Assembly (NCBI GenBank): GCA_038136035.1
Contig: JAYPYV010000015.1
Span: 3,515-67,514, forward strand
From: UBA9926 sp023261215
Lineage (GTDB): Bacteria; Pseudomonadota; Gammaproteobacteria; Pseudomonadales; Azotimanducaceae
Reading direction: 5' to 3'
DNA: 64,000 nt
In this document: one piece after another, positions 61,932 to 64,000 of the stretch
How the letters are laid out: every line of letters starts with the position of its first letter
Numbering within the stretch: position 1 is the first letter of the stretch
Program-made: the position numbers and the translations under genes
The notes under the pieces: generated by a model
Told to the model about the DNA's origin: nothing
Databases searched by the model: none
What the model saw: the letters and a program-made list of their open reading frames with translations, nothing else

Positions 61932-63083
61932 ATGACTGAGCTCGGGCTTCTGCTGTTATTCATGATCGCGCTGGGCATCGGCTGGGCTCTGGGTCGACGC
62001 GAGCGAAAACATTCAAGATCCTACGAACTGGGTCTGAGACACCTTCTTAACGAGCAGCAGGATGAAGCCGTTGAGACGCTGGTCGAAGCCTTGAGAGTCG
62101 ATCAAGATAATATCGACACCCATCTTGCCTTGGGCGGCTTACTCAGACGGCGTGGTGAACTCGAGAAAGCGGTGTTCGTTCATGAAAACGTCCTCACGCA
62201 CGCGCGTCTAGATCAAAAGACACGTCACGAAGTTCAAATTGAGTTGGCAAGAGACTACTTGCAAGCGGGATTGCTTGATCGCGCAGAAGATATGTCCGTG
62301 TTGCTTGCTAAGGAAAACCCTCAGTTCAAAAGAGATTCGCTTCAAGTCACGCTTCAGGTTTACGAGCGTGAGCGCGATTGGCTGCGCTGCATCGAAACAG
62401 CAAAGAGCATCACCGGTGGCGAAAAAGAGCGTCGGCTCGAAGACGCTATTTCTCACTACTACTGCGAACTCGCCGAGGAGCAGATCGAGGCCAAGTCCTT
62501 CGAGGCAGCGCGGGCATCCGTTGTGGAGGCGATCGGCCATGCGTCGGATAACCCGCGCACGAGTCTAATTTTGGGCAGGTTAGAGATGGCTTCAGGCAAT
62601 GCCGAAGCCGCCATTGCGGCGCTTGAGAGAATCGTCGAGCAGAATCCCATTTATGTCGGCGAGTCACTCTCGCTATTGAGATCCGCCTACGAGCAATCGG
62701 AGCAGTCCATTGTCGGATACGAGGCTTATCTTAGAGCGTGCGTGGAGCGTGGACCGTCGATTTCCGTGGTGTTGGAGCTGGTCGACCAAATCAGAACCAA
62801 TGAAGGTGCGCTCGCGGTTTCTCGTTTCATGGCGGAGCATCTTCGTTCGAACCCGACGGTTCGGGGACTCATCCATCTGATTGATCTCCACCTTTCAGCA
62901 GCGGAAGGGGAGACGCTTCAGTATCTCCAGCTCTTAAAAGATTTTGCCGAAGCGCTGGTGCAAGACAAGCCAACCCATCGATGTGGCGAATGCGGTTTCG
63001 AGGGGAAAAGGATGCGTTGGCATTGCCCGAGCTGTCGAAACTGGGCCACCATCGAGCCAATTTTTGGCCTCGAGGGTGAGTAA
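61932..63083 (+). CDS. lapB: Lipopolysaccharide assembly protein B
   Basis: 383 residues. An N-terminal membrane anchor (about 3-18), tetratricopeptide repeats through most of the protein, and a C-terminal rubredoxin-like zinc/iron knuckle with two CxxC pairs (CGECGF and CPSC). LapB recruits the FtsH protease to LpxC and limits LPS synthesis. Gene order ihfB-lapA-lapB is standard in gammaproteobacteria. Confidence 0.95.
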   Translation: MTELGLLLLFMIALGIGWALGRRERKHSRSYELGLRHLLNEQQDEAVETLVEALRVDQDNIDTHLALGGLLRRRGELEKAVFVHENVLTHARLDQKTRHEVQIELARDYLQAGLLDRAEDMSVLLAKENPQFKRDSLQVTLQVYERERDWLRCIETAKSITGGEKERRLEDAISHYYCELAEEQIEAKSFEAARASVVEAIGHASDNPRTSLILGRLEMASGNAEAAIAALERIVEQNPIYVGESLSLLRSAYEQSEQSIVGYEAYLRACVERGPSISVVLELVDQIRTNEGALAVSRFMAEHLRSNPTVRGLIHLIDLHLSAAEGETLQYLQLLKDFAEALVQDKPTHRCGECGFEGKRMRWHCPSCRNWATIEPIFGLEGE

Positions 63084-63310
63084 TTTCGCCTAGCGTGATC
63101 AACGCTGTCTGTGATGCCCTCTAACGCTTCACGCACATCGCGTCCTCTCTGAGTATCTACACTTCCTGCTCGTTGTAGCCCACGAGTCATTTGTCGTCTT
63201 TTTGTCTGCTGAACCCATCGTCGGAAGAAGGCTTTGGTTTCTGAGTTCGGAGATTGACTTGGCATCAGGCCACGACACGGTGTGATTTCCCTAAAACAGA
63301 GAGGATGACT

Positions 63311-63682
63311 ATGTTGAGAAAAATGGCGAAAAGAGTGGTGGTATCGGTGCGAGCCTCCGAGCAGCAAATTATTGGTTGGGGTTTGGCCTTGCTTCTGTCC
63401 TTTGGGTTTGGCGTCGCAACTGCAGCATCCGGCGAGATCTCGCCCTCGGCTGGCAGCGAGCTCGCTGAAGTGACTGCCGATATCAAGATGGTGAATATTA
63501 ACGAAGCGGATGCAGAAACGATTGCCAAGCAACTGGTCGGCGTGGGAATGCGGCGTGCTGAGGCCATTGTTGAATACCGTGAAACCTACGGTCCTTTTTA
63601 CTCTGCGGAAGAGCTCAAAGTGGTCAAAGGCATTGGGCGCGCGACCGTCGAGCGAAATCGAGATCGCATTCGCATCAAATAA
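63311..63682 (+). CDS. ComEA-like helix-hairpin-helix protein
   Basis: 123 residues. A basic N-terminus and a hydrophobic segment (LALLLSFGFGVATAASG) give a signal peptide or anchor; the C-terminal 65 residues hold the HhH1 pair (VNINEADAETIAKQLVGVG; AEELKVVKGIGRATVERN), as in ComEA DNA receptors. The ATG at 63311 has AGAGG seven bases upstream. In Pseudomonas the same protein lies near lapB. A role in DNA uptake is possible but unproven. About 225 bases before it up to lapB show no gene. Confidence 0.9.
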   Translation: MLRKMAKRVVVSVRASEQQIIGWGLALLLSFGFGVATAASGEISPSAGSELAEVTADIKMVNINEADAETIAKQLVGVGMRRAEAIVEYRETYGPFYSAEELKVVKGIGRATVERNRDRIRIK

Positions 63683-64000
63683 AGCAAGCGCAGGGCGTTT
63701 TCTTCATGGCTGACGACGTTGATGGATATTGTCGGCTGAGTCATGGGGCCGGGGGCTTTACCTCGGCCCTTGATGCGCTTGAAGAGAACAAAGTTAATCC
63801 AAGTGCTGATGACGCCTTATCTCTGGTACTACCGATCAAGCGAATATCAGCTAGATTAATGGCCCTTAATATAGAGCTTGACCCAGGGTTCGATCAGAGA
63901 GATTTTGGCGTCTGGCGTCTGGCGTCTGGCGTCATCAGCGTTAAGAGCGCTGTTTGAGGTCCTTGCCGGGAAGCCTGGAGTCCAGCTACCACATTTCAAG
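63683..64000. other. Window end without a supported gene; short tandem repeat
   Basis: No reading frame here has a ribosome site or family similarity. The heptamer GGCGTCT is repeated in tandem almost four times at about 63907-63933. The next gene is presumably beyond the window. Confidence 0.4.

Noticed and set aside
62918..63532. Long open frame on the minus strand over lapB, the following gap and the ComEA-like gene
   Set aside because: It is antisense to two well-supported genes, and its translation resembles no known family.
63706..63957. 83-codon open frame at the end of the window
   Set aside because: No ribosome site, no recognisable family, and it runs through the heptamer tandem repeat; treated as chance.
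1..64000. tRNA, rRNA, CRISPR array, transposase or phage integrase
   Set aside because: Read through intergenic regions on both strands and saw no cloverleaf-type sequence, no regularly spaced repeats, and no transposase, integrase or phage structural protein among the genes.

Overview
The window reads as ordinary gammaproteobacterial chromosome. Gene order follows Pseudomonas and its relatives in several blocks: dcd-apbC-metG-rnf-nth, argG/pyrC/rnt/grxD, hda-perM, scpA-scpB-rluB, gyrA-mtaD-ubiG-yciK, and pheA-hisC-tyrA-cmk-rpsA-ihfB-lapA-lapB-comEA. Protein types (IHF, LapA/LapB, RNase T, MnmC, PhoPQ-like kinase pair) agree. Species cannot be named from sequence alone. Two runs of exactly 100 N (1812-1911 and 31378-31477) are scaffold gaps of unknown true length, so this is a draft or metagenome assembly. 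I see no phage, IS element, CRISPR array, rRNA or tRNA.

Layout. 1-4.3 kb: tail of a DinG/YoaA helicase, glycerate kinase, a glycine-zipper envelope protein, a PepSY protein and a PhoP/PhoQ-like two-component system. 4.3-8.2 kb: CDGSH protein, acyl-CoA dehydrogenase, alpha/beta hydrolase and a thiolase (acyl-CoA metabolism). 8.4-15 kb: GH20 hexosaminidase, glycerol kinase, ArgD-type aminotransferase, lone hydantoinase-B subunit, monothiol glutaredoxin. 15.2-26.6 kb: rnt, pyrC, argG, nth, an Rnf cluster, metG, apbC, dcd. 26.6-31.8 kb: DUF3108 and DUF2066 envelope proteins, PerM-type permease, hda, and a Bacillus-type MurG. 32-36.4 kb: exported M20 amidohydrolase and a GntR(YtrA)-ABC transporter operon behind a perfect palindromic operator. 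36.5-44.9 kb: serA-like dehydrogenase, an RNA/translation-flavoured operon (membrane-anchored cold-shock protein, unknown protein, SUI1, sulfurtransferase, mnmC), then ispZ-yciI-SH3-pdxJ and yciO. 45.4-49.5 kb: trpS-scpA-scpB-rluB. 49.6-52.3 kb: mtaD-ubiG-yciK. 53-63.7 kb: gyrA and the aromatic amino acid/cmk/rpsA/ihfB/lapAB cluster.

Points that stand out: (1) the Rnf cluster has no normal RnfC; instead RnfB is fused in frame to only the C-terminal ferredoxin part of RnfC, so the NADH/FMN module is missing. (2) GyrA carries Ala and Phe at the two main quinolone-contact positions (E. coli 83 and 87). (3) A two-TM, acidic-linker cold-shock-domain protein heads an operon of translation and tRNA-modification genes. 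(4) The MurG-like gene resembles the second MurG of the Bacillus cereus group and lies outside any division cluster. (5) Several clean operator-like repeats sit in promoter regions, including an 11-bp-period direct repeat upstream of the PhoPQ-like locus. I did not find a convincing new multi-gene defence or mobile system; most of the window is housekeeping.
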